From contig BJGC01000002.1 in assembly GCA_014190235.1 (NCBI GenBank), forward strand, positions 62,001-126,000: 64,000 bases of DNA, read 5' to 3'. The notes beneath the pieces were generated by a model. That model was not told where the DNA came from, searched no databases, and saw only the letters and a list, made by a program, of their open reading frames with translations. Source of the stretch: Actinomycetes bacterium (GTDB lineage: Bacteria > Actinomycetota > Acidimicrobiia > Acidimicrobiales > Ilumatobacteraceae). Positions 46,833 to 57,502 of the stretch are shown piece after piece. The position numbers and the translations under genes were made by a program. The first letter of the stretch is position 1; each line of letters begins with the position of its first letter.

Positions 46833-48116
46833 CTACGAAGCAGCACGCCGCGGACGCGCAACGCGATTCGGCGCTCGTGGAACTACTTGTGGCTTCGTTT
46901 TTTGAAGCACGTTCTCAACGTCCATAATAACTTTGGCGATGTCTGTGCGGCTTGGCAGTTCATACATCGTGTCAAGCAGTATTTCTTCTAAAATTGAACG
47001 CAGTCCCCGAGCACCGGTGCCTCGCTTCAGTGCCAAATCTGCAATTGCTCCCAGCGCCGCCGTGGTGAACTCGAGTTCGACATCTTCAAACTCAAAAAGC
47101 TTCTGGTACTGCTTCACAAGAGAGTTTTTTGGCTCGGTCAGGATTTGAATCAGAGACGAACGGTCTAGAGCATTGACCGCCCCGACCATCGGCAATCGAC
47201 CAACGAATTCTGGAATCATGCCAAACTTTAAAAGGTCTTCTGGAAGAACTTGGGCAAACAAATCACCTGGATCTTTTTCTGCTTTGGATTTTACTGTTCC
47301 GTGAAAACCGACACCTTTGTGACCGATTCGTTGCTCGATAATTTGTTCGAGACCAGCAAACGCTCCGCCGCAGATGAACAAGACATTCGTCGTGTCGATT
47401 TGAATGAATTCTTGATGGGGGTGCTTTCGTCCCCCTTGAGGCGGCACAGAGGCGACCGTTCCTTCAAGGATTTTTAGCAACGCTTGCTGCACGCCTTCTC
47501 CTGATACATCCCGCGTGATGCTCGGGTTCTCTGATTTACGCGCAACCTTGTCGATCTCATCAATGTAAACAATTCCGGCCTCAGCCTTTTTTACGTCAAA
47601 GTCGGCGGCCTGAAGCAACTTCAGCAAAATGTTCTCAACGTCTTCACCCACGTATCCGGCTTCAGTAAGAGCGGTTGCATCTGCAATCGCAAACGGCACA
47701 TTGAGAAGACGTGCCAATGTCTGAGCCATGTGCGTTTTACCGCAACCAGTTGGGCCTAGCAACAAGATATTGCTTTTTGCGAGTTCAACTTCGTCGCGGC
47801 GTACTCCACTGTTTTGTTGCTGATATTGCACGCGGCGATAATGATGAAAGACCGCAACTGCCAAAACTTTTTTTGCCTGATCTTGACCTACGACATATTG
47901 ATCAAGAAATTCACGGGTCTCTTGTGGGGTCGGAAGCACCTCAAAGCGCACATCACCTTTTTCGGCGAATTCTTCTTCGATGATTTCGTTGCAAAGATCA
48001 ACACACTCATCGCAGATATAGACACCAGGTCCAGCAATAAGTTTTTTGACTTGCTTCTGCGATTTACCGCAGAACGAGCACTTCAGAATCTCTCCTGAGT
48101 CTCCAAATTTTGCCAC
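46833..48116 (-). CDS. clpX: ATP-dependent protease ATPase subunit ClpX, 427 aa
   Basis: An N-terminal zinc finger (CSFCGKS then CDECVDLC) is followed by an AAA+ domain with Walker [15 protein letters not shown], Walker [13 protein letters not shown] and the ClpP-docking IGF-like loop ([11 protein letters not shown]). ClpX unfolds proteins into ClpP. Confidence 0.98.
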   Translation of the reverse strand: MAKFGDSGEILKCSFCGKSQKQVKKLIAGPGVYICDECVDLCNEIIEEEFAEKGDVRFEVLPTPQETREFLDQYVVGQDQAKKVLAVAVFHHYRRVQYQQQNSGVRRDEVELAKSNILLLGPTGCGKTHMAQTLARLLNVPFAIADATALTEAGYVGEDVENILLKLLQAADFDVKKAEAGIVYIDEIDKVARKSENPSITRDVSGEGVQQALLKILEGTVASVPPQGGRKHPHQEFIQIDTTNVLFICGGAFAGLEQIIEQRIGHKGVGFHGTVKSKAEKDPGDLFAQVLPEDLLKFGMIPEFVGRLPMVGAVNALDRSSLIQILTEPKNSLVKQYQKLFEFEDVELEFTTAALGAIADLALKRGTGARGLRSILEEILLDTMYELPSRTDIAKVIMDVENVLQKTKPQVVPRAPNRVARPRRAAS

Positions 48117-48136
48117 GAGGCGCCTCTCGGTTGTGG

Positions 48137-48759
48137 TCAGCGAATTGGGCCGGAACGGTCCGTTAACTGACGCGATGAAATCACATCATCGATAATGCCA
48201 TACGCGAGGGCCTCATTTGCTTCCATTACGAAATCTCGGTCAGTATCGGCATGAACCCGTTCTGTGGTCTGGCCCGTATGAAAGGCCAAAACCTCTTCCA
48301 GAAGGTCCCTCATGCGCATAATTTCACGAGCGGCGATCTCAAGATCGGTGACTTGGCCGTATCCGACTTGGCCGTAGGGCTGATGCAGCATCACTCGGCT
48401 GTGTGGCAACGCAAGGCGCTTACCTTTGGTTCCGGCTGCGAGCAGCACTGCTGCGGCTGAGGCTGCCTGTCCCAAACAAATCGTGGCAATGTCATTTTTA
48501 ATGAACTGCATGGTGTCATAGATAGCGAACAGCGCTGTGATGTCACCGCCTGGACTGTTGATGTAAATGTTGATATCACGATCTGGGTTTTCGCTCTCAA
48601 GATGGATGAGTTGCGCACACATCAGGTTGGCAATGGTGTCGTCGATGGGTGTTCCCAAAAAAATAATGTTTTCTTTGAGCAACTTGCTGTAGAGGTCATA
48701 GACACGCTCGCCACGACTGGTCTGTTCGGTCACACTTGGTACGTAATAGTTCTGAAAAT

Positions 48760-48763
<4 letters not shown>
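48137..48763 (-). CDS. clpP: ATP-dependent Clp protease proteolytic subunit ClpP, 208 aa
   Basis: The catalytic Ser lies in [16 protein letters not shown] and His in [13 protein letters not shown], with the Asp later; [12 protein letters not shown] is the oxyanion strand. Only one clpP gene lies between tig and clpX, whereas many actinobacteria carry a clpP1-clpP2 tandem. ATGA overlap with the tig stop. Confidence 0.97.
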
Positions 48764-50154
<1,391 letters not shown>

Positions 50155-50225
50155 AGGCTCCGAAGTGTATCGGCGTCACGCTCAGGGTGCGTACTTGTCC
50201 GATTGCTTCGCTGTTCGGGGGTGTC

Positions 50226-50513
50226 ATGAGCAAGACTAAGAACATGCCGCTCTGGAAACCCCATGCACTTGCCCATCCCCACGAAGGACAAATTGATCTC
50301 AAGCTCGGAGACACCGTGATGAGCACTGTTGACCTAGATGGTGTCGAACTCGGCACCCACGGAAAGGTGGTTCTTGCCAATGGCTTTAACTGGCAGCGCT
50401 ATCGAGTGCTGTTTGTGACGGGTCACGAACGTGGTGACCTTGATCACCGTCATCTCGCTCCAATCGGAAAAACTGCGCGTCGTCTTGCTCGCGAAGCAAA
50501 ACGTGCACTTTAA
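50226..50513 (+). CDS. Small conserved SH3/KOW-like hypothetical protein, 95 aa
   Basis: A beta-rich middle part (GDTVMSTVDLDGVELGTHGK, VVLANGFNWQRYRVLFV) resembles small SH3-barrel modules, and LDHRHLAPI is a conserved-looking end; the last 20 residues are basic. Function unknown. The ATG at 50226 is chosen because it starts the charged MSKTKNMPLWKPH region. Divergent from tig across 71 nt and 19 nt before tRNA-Pro. Confidence 0.7.
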   Translation: MSKTKNMPLWKPHALAHPHEGQIDLKLGDTVMSTVDLDGVELGTHGKVVLANGFNWQRYRVLFVTGHERGDLDHRHLAPIGKTARRLAREAKRAL

Positions 50514-50532
50514 ACGGTAGATTCTTTGCTAC

Positions 50533-50606
50533 CGGGGAGTGGCGCAGCTTGGTAGCGCGCCTGGTTTGGGACCAGGAGGCCGGGGGTTCGAGTCCCCCCT
50601 CCCCGA
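50533..50606 (+). tRNA. tRNA-Pro (anticodon TGG)
   Basis: A complete cloverleaf: acceptor CGGGGAG/CTCCCCG with A73, D arm GCGC-AGCTTGGTA-GCGC, anticodon arm CCTGG-TTTGGGA-CCAGG, T arm GGGGG-TTCGAGT-CCCCC. No CCA is encoded; the next gene's GTG starts 2 nt later. Confidence 0.97.
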
Positions 50607-50607
50607 C

Positions 50608-51003
50608 GTGATTAATGAAATAGATTCAGCGAAATACATTGCGTTTTCCTCGCTGAAGAGCAACGGAACACCAGTCTCAACCGCCGTGTGGGTGGTGCCG
50701 TTTGCAGACGGTTACGGCTTCACCACCAGTGCTTCATCATTTAAAATCAAACGCATCACCAAGAATCCCAACATCACTGTTTGCGTGTGCGACCGCAGTG
50801 GTGCAGTCAAACCCGATGCCACGATCTACCACGGAACATCCTGTGTGCTGGATGAAATATCATCCGAGCAAGTCGCCCGAGCAATTCGCTCCAAATATTT
50901 CGTATTAGGGCGCTTGCTTCATATATTCGGCTCTGTTTCAGGGGTGTTGAGACCATCCAAGCGAGTCGGCAATACGGCTATAAAATTTGTTCTTCAGAAT
51001 TAA
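50608..51003 (+). CDS. PPOX-class F420-dependent oxidoreductase-like protein, 131 aa
   Basis: The split-barrel flavin/F420-binding fold is seen in YIAFSSLKSNGTPVSTAVWV, GYGFTTSASSFKIKRITKNP and VCVCDRSG. Members reduce small substrates with F420H2 or are involved in nearby redox steps. The GTG at 50608 is chosen because an earlier in-frame ATG at 50539 lies inside the tRNA and would give a peptide translated from tRNA sequence. The start 2 nt after the tRNA implies processing from a shared transcript or a leaderless mRNA. Confidence 0.8.
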   Translation: MINEIDSAKYIAFSSLKSNGTPVSTAVWVVPFADGYGFTTSASSFKIKRITKNPNITVCVCDRSGAVKPDATIYHGTSCVLDEISSEQVARAIRSKYFVLGRLLHIFGSVSGVLRPSKRVGNTAIKFVLQN

Positions 51004-51028
51004 TCTCACTGTCTTTGAGTTTTTTGGA

Positions 51029-51106
51029 ATAAGGGGCGTTAGTGTTTTGGGGGCACTTCGGTGCGCCCATTGGTACACACCGGTATCTGTGGCTTTATCC
51101 CCTTAT
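51029..51106 (+). promoter_or_regulatory. Structured 5' leader of the DEAD-box gene
   Basis: ATAAGGGG (51029-51036) pairs perfectly with CCCCTTAT (51099-51106) and encloses a hairpin GGGGGCAC-TTCG-GTGCGCCC (51049-51068, one mismatch, UUCG loop). The outer helix ends 4 nt before the GGAG ribosome-binding site at 51111-51114. Together they form a stable leader that could respond to cold or to the helicase itself; this is inference. Confidence 0.45.
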
Positions 51107-51120
51107 CATTGGAGAATATT

Positions 51121-52554
51121 ATGGTGGACGAACGTCCCCTCACTTTTGCAGACCTCGGTTTGCCTGCGCCCCTAGTCGCCGTACTTGACGAACAAGGAAT
51201 CACAGCACCATTTCCCATCCAGATCGCGGCAATTCCTGACGCGCTTGCTGGTCGCGACACATTGGGTCGCGGACGTACAGGTTCAGGCAAAACGCTTTCT
51301 TTCGTTCTGCCGATGCTTGCCCGTCTTGACGAATCAAATTTTGAACGCCGTCCCAACTCGCCGCGCGCGGTGATCTTGGTCCCTACGCGTGAGTTAGCCA
51401 ATCAAGTGCGCGACGTACTTGCGCCATTTGCTCGTGCGTTACACATGCGTTTCACCACTGTCTATGGAGGCGTTGCTTACAACGGCCAAATTCAAGCCAT
51501 GCGTGACGGAGTTGACGTTGTCGTTGCTTGCCCAGGTCGACTTGTTGACCTCATGGAATCAGGGCATGTTCGCATGGATGATGCTGAAGTGACAGTGCTC
51601 GACGAAGCCGACCACATGGCTGACCTTGGATTCTTGCAACACGTCAAGCAGATTCTTGATGACACTCCAAAAGATTGCCAGCGACTGCTGTTCTCTGCCA
51701 CTCTTGATCGCGGAATCGCTGGACTTGTCAAGACGTACCTCAACAATCCAGTCACACACGAGGTTGACTCAGATCAGTATCAAGTTGACGAAATGGAGCA
51801 TCACGTATTGCATGTCAATACAGATACTCGCGTTGCTGTCATCGCAGATCTGTGTGCAGCACCCGGAAAATCACTCGTCTTCACTCGCACCAAGCATGGT
51901 GCCAAGCGCTTGACAGAACAGCTCATCAAAGCGGGCGTTCCTACTCTTGAACTGCACGGCAACTTGTCACAAGCAGTGCGTGCCAAGAACCTCGCTGCGT
52001 ATTCCTCCGGCAAAGTTGAGACACTTGTTGCCACGGACATCGCTGCACGCGGAATTCACGTTGACGACATCGCCATTGTTATTCATGCTGATCCACCAGA
52101 AGAACACAAGGCTTTCTTGCATCGCTCTGGTCGAACAGCGCGTGCTGGAGCATCAGGCACGGTCGTCACCATGATGACCGATCAGCAACGTCGCTCTGTA
52201 AAAAAACTCACACAAGAAGCCGGCATCACTGCGACAACAACAAAAGTTGCTCCAGACGATACGTTCTTGCAAACACTTGCTCCAGGTGAGCGAGTGTTCC
52301 GTGAAATGCCAAGCATTGAAGACCCACGCGGGCCTCGTCGCGAAGGCGGCGGTCGCTCAGGCGGCGGTCGCTCAGGCGGACGTTCAAGTGGACCACGTCG
52401 TGAAGGCGGCGGATACGGTGGCGGTCGTCGTCGTGAAGGCGGCGGCGGATACGGTGGCGGTCGTTCAAGTGGACGTTCTGATGGACGCTCTCATGGACCA
52501 CGTCGTGAAGGCGGCGGAGAACGATCTTCTCCCCGCCCAGCTCGCGTTCAATAG
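51121..52554 (+). CDS. DEAD-box RNA helicase with RGG-rich tail, 477 aa
   Basis: Q motif, Walker A RGRTGSGKT, PTRELA, the DEAD box VLDEADHMADLGF, SATLDRG, FTRTKHGAKRL, ATDIAARGIHVDD and HRSGRTARAG give both RecA lobes. Residues about 400-477 are Gly/Arg/Ser-rich repeats (RREGGG, YGGGR, RSGGR), an RNA-binding tail. The ATG at 51121 has GGAG 6 nt upstream. Such helicases help in ribosome assembly or cold growth. Confidence 0.95.
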   Translation: MVDERPLTFADLGLPAPLVAVLDEQGITAPFPIQIAAIPDALAGRDTLGRGRTGSGKTLSFVLPMLARLDESNFERRPNSPRAVILVPTRELANQVRDVLAPFARALHMRFTTVYGGVAYNGQIQAMRDGVDVVVACPGRLVDLMESGHVRMDDAEVTVLDEADHMADLGFLQHVKQILDDTPKDCQRLLFSATLDRGIAGLVKTYLNNPVTHEVDSDQYQVDEMEHHVLHVNTDTRVAVIADLCAAPGKSLVFTRTKHGAKRLTEQLIKAGVPTLELHGNLSQAVRAKNLAAYSSGKVETLVATDIAARGIHVDDIAIVIHADPPEEHKAFLHRSGRTARAGASGTVVTMMTDQQRRSVKKLTQEAGITATTTKVAPDDTFLQTLAPGERVFREMPSIEDPRGPRREGGGRSGGGRSGGRSSGPRREGGGYGGGRRREGGGGYGGGRSSGRSDGRSHGPRREGGGERSSPRPARVQ

Positions 52555-52562
52555 GTAAAGCC

Positions 52563-53585
52563 ATGCGCGTCGTCGCGGGCATGAGTGATCGAATACCCCT
52601 TAACGAGACAGCTCGCTACGCGCAACGAATCGAAGCACTTGGCTATGACGTATTGCATGTGCCTGAGACAATTCATGACTCCATGTCGGTGGCCTTGCTT
52701 GCACTCGAGCACACCACAACCCTGCGTGTACAAACAAGCCTGACGCTCGCGTTTCCGCGAAGCCCGATGCTCCTGGCGTTACAAGCGTGGGACTTGTCAC
52801 TGATGAGTGGTGGACGATTTGATCTTGGACTCGCTACGCAAATCAAACAAAATATCGAAGGCCGTTTTGGCGTGCCTTGGAGTTCTCCTGCAGAGCGCAT
52901 GGGTGATTACGTTGCCGCTGTGCACGCTTGTTGGAGTTCTTTTAGCACTGGCGAAACACTCAATGTGCACACCGACAACTACACGCTCACCCGTCTTCAA
53001 CCATTTTTTAATCCTGGACCACTACCCCATGATTCTCCCCGTATCTGGTTAGGCGGCGTCAATGACAAAGCGTGCGAATTGGGTGGCGCTATTGCCGATG
53101 GCTTTGTGACTCATCCGACAAATTCGCATCCGCGATACCTTCGAGAGCGATGTCTCCCTGCATTACGCAAGGGGCAGCAATCCGTTGGTCGCGCTATTGA
53201 CTCTGTCCCACTTGTTGGTGCAATTCCTATCGTGACGGGTCGCACACCTGATGATCTCGAAGACAGTCGTGGGCATCAACGCGCCGTACTCGCTTTTTTG
53301 TATTCGACACCCGCATACCGACGGACGCTTGAACTATTTGGCTGGCAAGAACTCGGCGAAAAACTTCAGCACATGACTCGAAAAAATGATTGGGCGCAAC
53401 TAAGCGAACTCATCACCGATGACATCTTTGAAACTTTGGTCCCTCACGCCACATGGGCTGACCTTCCATCTGTGCTTTCGTCGTGGTTCTCCGGTCTGCT
53501 CGACGGAGTTTTGGTGCAACCGCCATCTGACCCAGCACATGATGGCGAGTTTGCCTCAGTTGTCAAGGCGATTGCTGTCATCTAG
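52563..53585 (+). CDS. LLM-class F420-dependent oxidoreductase, 340 aa
   Basis: A luciferase-like barrel with RIEALGYDVLHVPE, VQTSLTLAFPRSPMLLALQAW, SGGRFDLGLATQ and ELGGAIADGFVTHPTNS. The order and the HVPETIHD start resemble the actinobacterial group assigned to F420. The start overlaps nothing; it follows the helicase by 8 nt. Substrate unknown. Confidence 0.85.
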   Translation: MRVVAGMSDRIPLNETARYAQRIEALGYDVLHVPETIHDSMSVALLALEHTTTLRVQTSLTLAFPRSPMLLALQAWDLSLMSGGRFDLGLATQIKQNIEGRFGVPWSSPAERMGDYVAAVHACWSSFSTGETLNVHTDNYTLTRLQPFFNPGPLPHDSPRIWLGGVNDKACELGGAIADGFVTHPTNSHPRYLRERCLPALRKGQQSVGRAIDSVPLVGAIPIVTGRTPDDLEDSRGHQRAVLAFLYSTPAYRRTLELFGWQELGEKLQHMTRKNDWAQLSELITDDIFETLVPHATWADLPSVLSSWFSGLLDGVLVQPPSDPAHDGEFASVVKAIAVI

Positions 53586-53618
53586 GGAATGAAAAGCGCA
53601 ATGCGATAGTTTCTCATT

Positions 53619-54836
53619 GTGGGAATTTTTCGCAATCTACAAAGCGTCATTCGCTTTCGAAAACCTGAATTCTCCCGTAGTCGGCGCAGATTTGATCGCG
53701 CTGCCAACATTGACGACCTAAGAGCAATCGCTCAAAGGCGCCTGCCTGGTGGAATATTTGACTACATCGACGGTGCAGCACAAGATGAGTGGTCCGCGCG
53801 CAACAACGTTGCGGCATATTCTCGTATCGAACTTCGTCCTCGGATCCTTCGCGATGTCAGCGTGATTGACACAAGCGCAATGCTTCTTGAAAAAAAGACA
53901 CCACTCCCTTTTATTCTTGCTCCAACTGGTTTTTCACGCATTGCTCACTCACAAGGAGAACTCGCAGTTGCAAGAACGGCAGACAAGTTTGGGTTGGTGT
54001 ATTGCCACTCAACACTGGCAACGCGATCAATCGAAGAAGTCGCTGCTGTCTCAAGTGGTGAACAATGGTTTCAGGTCTACATGTGGAGAGATCGAGGGAT
54101 GTTGCGAGACATCTTGCAACGTCTTCGTGCCTGCGGATATACCGCACTCGCACTCACCGTGGACACCGCAGTGCTTGGACGTCGCGAACGTGATGTGCGT
54201 CGAGGATTCACTCTGCCACCCAAGATAGGACTCGACACAATTGTTGACGGCATTCGTCATCCGTCATGGACATGGGACTTTATTCGCAATGAGCCCATTA
54301 CATTTGCAAATGTCGCTACGGACTCACGCGGATCTGGTGGCTCAGCAGTCTCGCTCTCCACATACATCAACGAACAGTTTGATCCATCAATCACGTGGGA
54401 TGCAGTTGAGTGGTTACAGGCCGAGTGGAACGGTCCCCTCTTTATCAAAGGTATACAAGACACGCAAGATGCTGTGATTGCAGCCAAGATGGGAGTCGCC
54501 GGAATCATGGTGTCAAATCACGGCGGACGCCAACTCGATGGTTCGCCTGCGCCAATAGATCTCATTGAACCAATCGCTCAACTCGTACAGGGTCAACTCA
54601 CAATTATCTGCGAAGGTGGCATTCGTCGGGGTTCTGATATTTTCAAAGCGCTTGCGCTCGGTGCAGATATCTGCGCAATCGGTCGAGCCCACTTTTACGG
54701 GCTCGGTGCTGCTGGCGAACAAGGAGTTGTGCGGGCAATCGAGATGCTCCAAGATGAACTGACGCGAACGATGGCACTCAGTGGCGTTCGCACTATTTCT
54801 GAAATTACGCGAGACCTAGTGCGTACTGCTCGCTAG
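53619..54836 (+). CDS. FMN-dependent alpha-hydroxy-acid oxidase / dehydrogenase, 405 aa
   Basis: A glycolate-oxidase-type TIM barrel: GGIFDYIDGAAQDEWSARNN, PFILAPTGFSRIAHSQGE, ALTVDTAVLGRRERDVR, and the catalytic His and Arg in VSNHGGRQLDGSPAP plus CEGGIRRGSDIFKALALGA. Enzymes of this family oxidise lactate, glycolate or mandelate. The start is GTG at 53619. No other mycofactocin gene is near, so a role like MftD is not supported. Confidence 0.9.
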   Translation: MGIFRNLQSVIRFRKPEFSRSRRRFDRAANIDDLRAIAQRRLPGGIFDYIDGAAQDEWSARNNVAAYSRIELRPRILRDVSVIDTSAMLLEKKTPLPFILAPTGFSRIAHSQGELAVARTADKFGLVYCHSTLATRSIEEVAAVSSGEQWFQVYMWRDRGMLRDILQRLRACGYTALALTVDTAVLGRRERDVRRGFTLPPKIGLDTIVDGIRHPSWTWDFIRNEPITFANVATDSRGSGGSAVSLSTYINEQFDPSITWDAVEWLQAEWNGPLFIKGIQDTQDAVIAAKMGVAGIMVSNHGGRQLDGSPAPIDLIEPIAQLVQGQLTIICEGGIRRGSDIFKALALGADICAIGRAHFYGLGAAGEQGVVRAIEMLQDELTRTMALSGVRTISEITRDLVRTAR

Positions 54837-54841
54837 CAGAA

Positions 54842-55591
54842 TTATTTTTGCCAGTGCTGCGTGAGCACATCAACAGCAAGAATTGGATCAGCAATCATCC
54901 ACCAGTGCCCAAGGCCTTGAAGCGTCACCGTTTTAGCACCACACGCGTCGGCCGTGTTGGCCGCCATCTGGGGAGTTCCGGGGAAATGGTCTTCTGTCGG
55001 AATAATGACAAGGCCACGGGGTTGTTGAGTGGTGCTGAGGCGTTCACCAAGAGATTTCATCGCGGGTTGTGCAGCGGAGCGATAGAGAGCCAAGATGCAA
55101 CGACCCATCTCAGCATTGAGGGCCGACCCGACATCGTGTGCAATGTCGTGTGTCATTCCCAGACTTATCAATACAGCCACCTTGTCCGATGCTGACATGT
55201 TGATGAAACCATCAATTGCTTCTTCTCCTGCTTCTGAGGTTTGCCACACGCGAGCGTTGTCATGCCAGATGTATTCGGGATCAAGCAATCCGCCGCAATC
55301 CGCCGCCCAACTGAGAACGAGATCTGGTCGCGTTGCTACCACGCCATAGGTATGGCCAGCACCCCAGTCATGTCCGACAAGATCGATGGAACCACCGATA
55401 TTTTCAAGTTGTTGGATGAGCCATTGGGTATAACTCGTTTGAGTTGCGTCCCAGCCTGTTGGTGTTGGCGCACCAAAGCCCGGTGGCGAAAGCAAAACAA
55501 CATCATGTATGTCGCGATGGACCAACTCAGCCACAACGAGGCTCCAGATTGCGCTGGTCTCAGGGTTGCCGTGTACAAAAACCTTGGTCAT
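54842..55591 (-). CDS. Alpha/beta hydrolase, epoxide-hydrolase/dehalogenase-like, 249 aa
   Basis: The nucleophile loop LVGHDWGAGHTYG has Asp in place of Ser, as in epoxide hydrolases and haloalkane dehalogenases; VHGNPETSAIW is the oxyanion HGNP motif and LQGLGHWWMIADP the catalytic His. Convergent with the hydroxy-acid oxidase (5 nt gap) and 12 nt after the ABC exporter. Confidence 0.88.
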   Translation of the reverse strand: MTKVFVHGNPETSAIWSLVVAELVHRDIHDVVLLSPPGFGAPTPTGWDATQTSYTQWLIQQLENIGGSIDLVGHDWGAGHTYGVVATRPDLVLSWAADCGGLLDPEYIWHDNARVWQTSEAGEEAIDGFINMSASDKVAVLISLGMTHDIAHDVGSALNAEMGRCILALYRSAAQPAMKSLGERLSTTQQPRGLVIIPTEDHFPGTPQMAANTADACGAKTVTLQGLGHWWMIADPILAVDVLTQHWQK

Positions 55592-55603
55592 TTTGATATT
55601 CCT

Positions 55604-57502
55604 CTACATAATCTCTTCTGCTGGAGCCAAGAACTGCGACTGATACAACTCATAATAAGGCCCCTTGCATTCGAGCAAGACCTCGTGAGAACCCTGCTCA
55701 ACGATGCGACCTTTTTCCATCATCAAAATAATATCCGCATCGCGAATAGTTGAAAGCCTATGTGCAATGACAAAACTGGTGCGCTTCGACCGTAGCGCCG
55801 ACATTGCTTTTTGGATCAGAACCTCAGTGCGCGTATCAACAGAGCTAGTCGCTTCATCAAGAATCAGAATTGTTGGATCTGCAAGAAAGGCTCGCGCAAT
55901 AGTGAGCAATTGCTTTTCTCCTGCGCTCACGCTTCCCCCTTCGTCGCTCAAGATCGTGTCGTATCCATCCGGAAGCGAGTGCACAAAACGATCGACATAG
56001 GTCGCTTTTGCCACTGCCATGATCTGATCTTCTGAGGCACTCGGATTACCGTATGCAATGTTTTCTCGTATGGTTCCGCCAAACAGCCACGTGTCTTGCA
56101 GCACCATCCCAATATTGGACCGCAGATCGCGTCTGGGCATCTTGGCAATATCGTGACCGTCCAACGTGATGCAGCCATTGTCCAACTCATAAAAACGCAT
56201 GAGCAAATTGACAAGCGTTGTTTTGCCGGCTCCCGTTGGTCCGACTATCGCCACCGTTGTTCCGGGTTCTGCAACGAGCGACAAGTCTTCAATTAGTGGC
56301 GTCTCTTTGCTGTACGAAAATCCAACGTTGATGAACTCGACGCGTCCGGTGACGAGAGCATCATCGAGATGAGACTCGACATCGGGTGACTGCTCTTGCG
56401 CATCGAGTAACTCAAAGACTCTTTCAGCAGACGCGATACCCGACTGCAAGACATTCATCATTGACGCAGTTTGCGTTAAAGGTGCGGTGAACAAGCGTGA
56501 GTACTGGATAAATGCCTGAATGTCTCCGAGTCCCAGTGATCCTGAAGCGACGCGAACTCCACCGACAACCGCAATTGCGACGTAGTTAAGATTGCCAATA
56601 AACATCATTGCTGGCTGAATCGCGCCAGACATAAATTGCGCACCAAAACTGGCGTCATGTAATTCTTCATTGATAGTGGCAAAGCGATCTTCAACTTCTC
56701 CTTGTCGACCAAATGCTTTGACGATTGCGTGGCCGGTAAACGCTTCTTCAACAAGGCCGTTGAGTTTTCCGGTGTGCATCCACTGGGCTATGAAGCGTTT
56801 TTTTGATCGTGAGGCAATCTGCTTCATGGTGATGAGAGAACTTGGCACCATAAGCATGGCAATCAAAGCCAAAATAGGTGAAATAAGAAACATCATCACA
56901 ATCACCCCAACGATTGTGAGCAAGGACGTCAGTAATCCGCTTAATGATTGCTGCAGGCTTTGAGCAATGTTGTCAATATCGTTCGTTACACGACTCAATA
57001 GATCTCCGCGCGAATTCTTGTCGACATAACTAAGCGGCAGACGATGCAACTTCGCTTCAACATCTTGGCGTAATTGATACATGGTTCGCTGCACCACACC
57101 AGACATGATGTAGGACTGCAGATACGCCAGACAAAACGACGAGACATAGAGCAAGAGCGCTAACCATAAAATACGATGAAGTTTTGAGAAATCTATTTCA
57201 TTGACACCGTTTCGGCGCAACAGTCCGTCGAACACAACGTCAGTTGCATGACCCAAGATCCGAGGCCCAAGAACGACGAGCGTCACACTGGTGACAGCCA
57301 GAACCAGGACTAACAAAACGAGAACGCTCTCTTGGGACATTCGGCGCATCAAACGTCGCGATGTTGTACCAAAGTCTTTCGAGCGTTCCATTGGCACGCC
57401 AACACTGGTCATCCTCCCTGTACCTGGGCCACCTCGAGTTTCAGATACAGGTGGTCGGTGCAGATCTTCTTGCGCTTGGGTTGAGTCGGGCGACTCTTTC
57501 AT
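55604..57502 (-). CDS. ABC exporter half, canonical Walker B (NBD2-type), 632 aa
   Basis: Six-helix ABC1 membrane domain followed by an ATPase with Walker A VGPTGAGKTTLVNLL, signature SVSAGEKQLL (degenerate against LSGGQ), Walker B ILILDEATSSVD with Glu intact and the H-loop IAHRLSTI. A 60-residue extra N-terminal region precedes the helices. Pairs by 4-nt overlap with the other half, so a heterodimeric exporter such as the TM287/288 or BmrCD type is expected. Substrate may be a drug or lipid. Confidence 0.92.
   Translation of the reverse strand: MKESPDSTQAQEDLHRPPVSETRGGPGTGRMTSVGVPMERSKDFGTTSRRLMRRMSQESVLVLLVLVLAVTSVTLVVLGPRILGHATDVVFDGLLRRNGVNEIDFSKLHRILWLALLLYVSSFCLAYLQSYIMSGVVQRTMYQLRQDVEAKLHRLPLSYVDKNSRGDLLSRVTNDIDNIAQSLQQSLSGLLTSLLTIVGVIVMMFLISPILALIAMLMVPSSLITMKQIASRSKKRFIAQWMHTGKLNGLVEEAFTGHAIVKAFGRQGEVEDRFATINEELHDASFGAQFMSGAIQPAMMFIGNLNYVAIAVVGGVRVASGSLGLGDIQAFIQYSRLFTAPLTQTASMMNVLQSGIASAERVFELLDAQEQSPDVESHLDDALVTGRVEFINVGFSYSKETPLIEDLSLVAEPGTTVAIVGPTGAGKTTLVNLLMRFYELDNGCITLDGHDIAKMPRRDLRSNIGMVLQDTWLFGGTIRENIAYGNPSASEDQIMAVAKATYVDRFVHSLPDGYDTILSDEGGSVSAGEKQLLTIARAFLADPTILILDEATSSVDTRTEVLIQKAMSALRSKRTSFVIAHRLSTIRDADIILMMEKGRIVEQGSHEVLLECKGPYYELYQSQFLAPAEEIM

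Noticed and set aside
50539-50607. ATG-started N-terminal extension of the PPOX protein within tRNA-Pro
   Set aside because: These 23 codons are tRNA sequence; the same peptide start is a common artefact next to tRNA-Pro genes.
52320-52550. GC-rich repeats at the end of the DEAD-box gene as a separate element
   Set aside because: They encode the RGG/GGY tail in frame and vary as coding repeats do.
53619-54836. Mycofactocin-cluster dehydrogenase (MftD)
   Set aside because: No mftA-C or other mycofactocin gene nearby; general alpha-hydroxy-acid oxidase motifs explain it.
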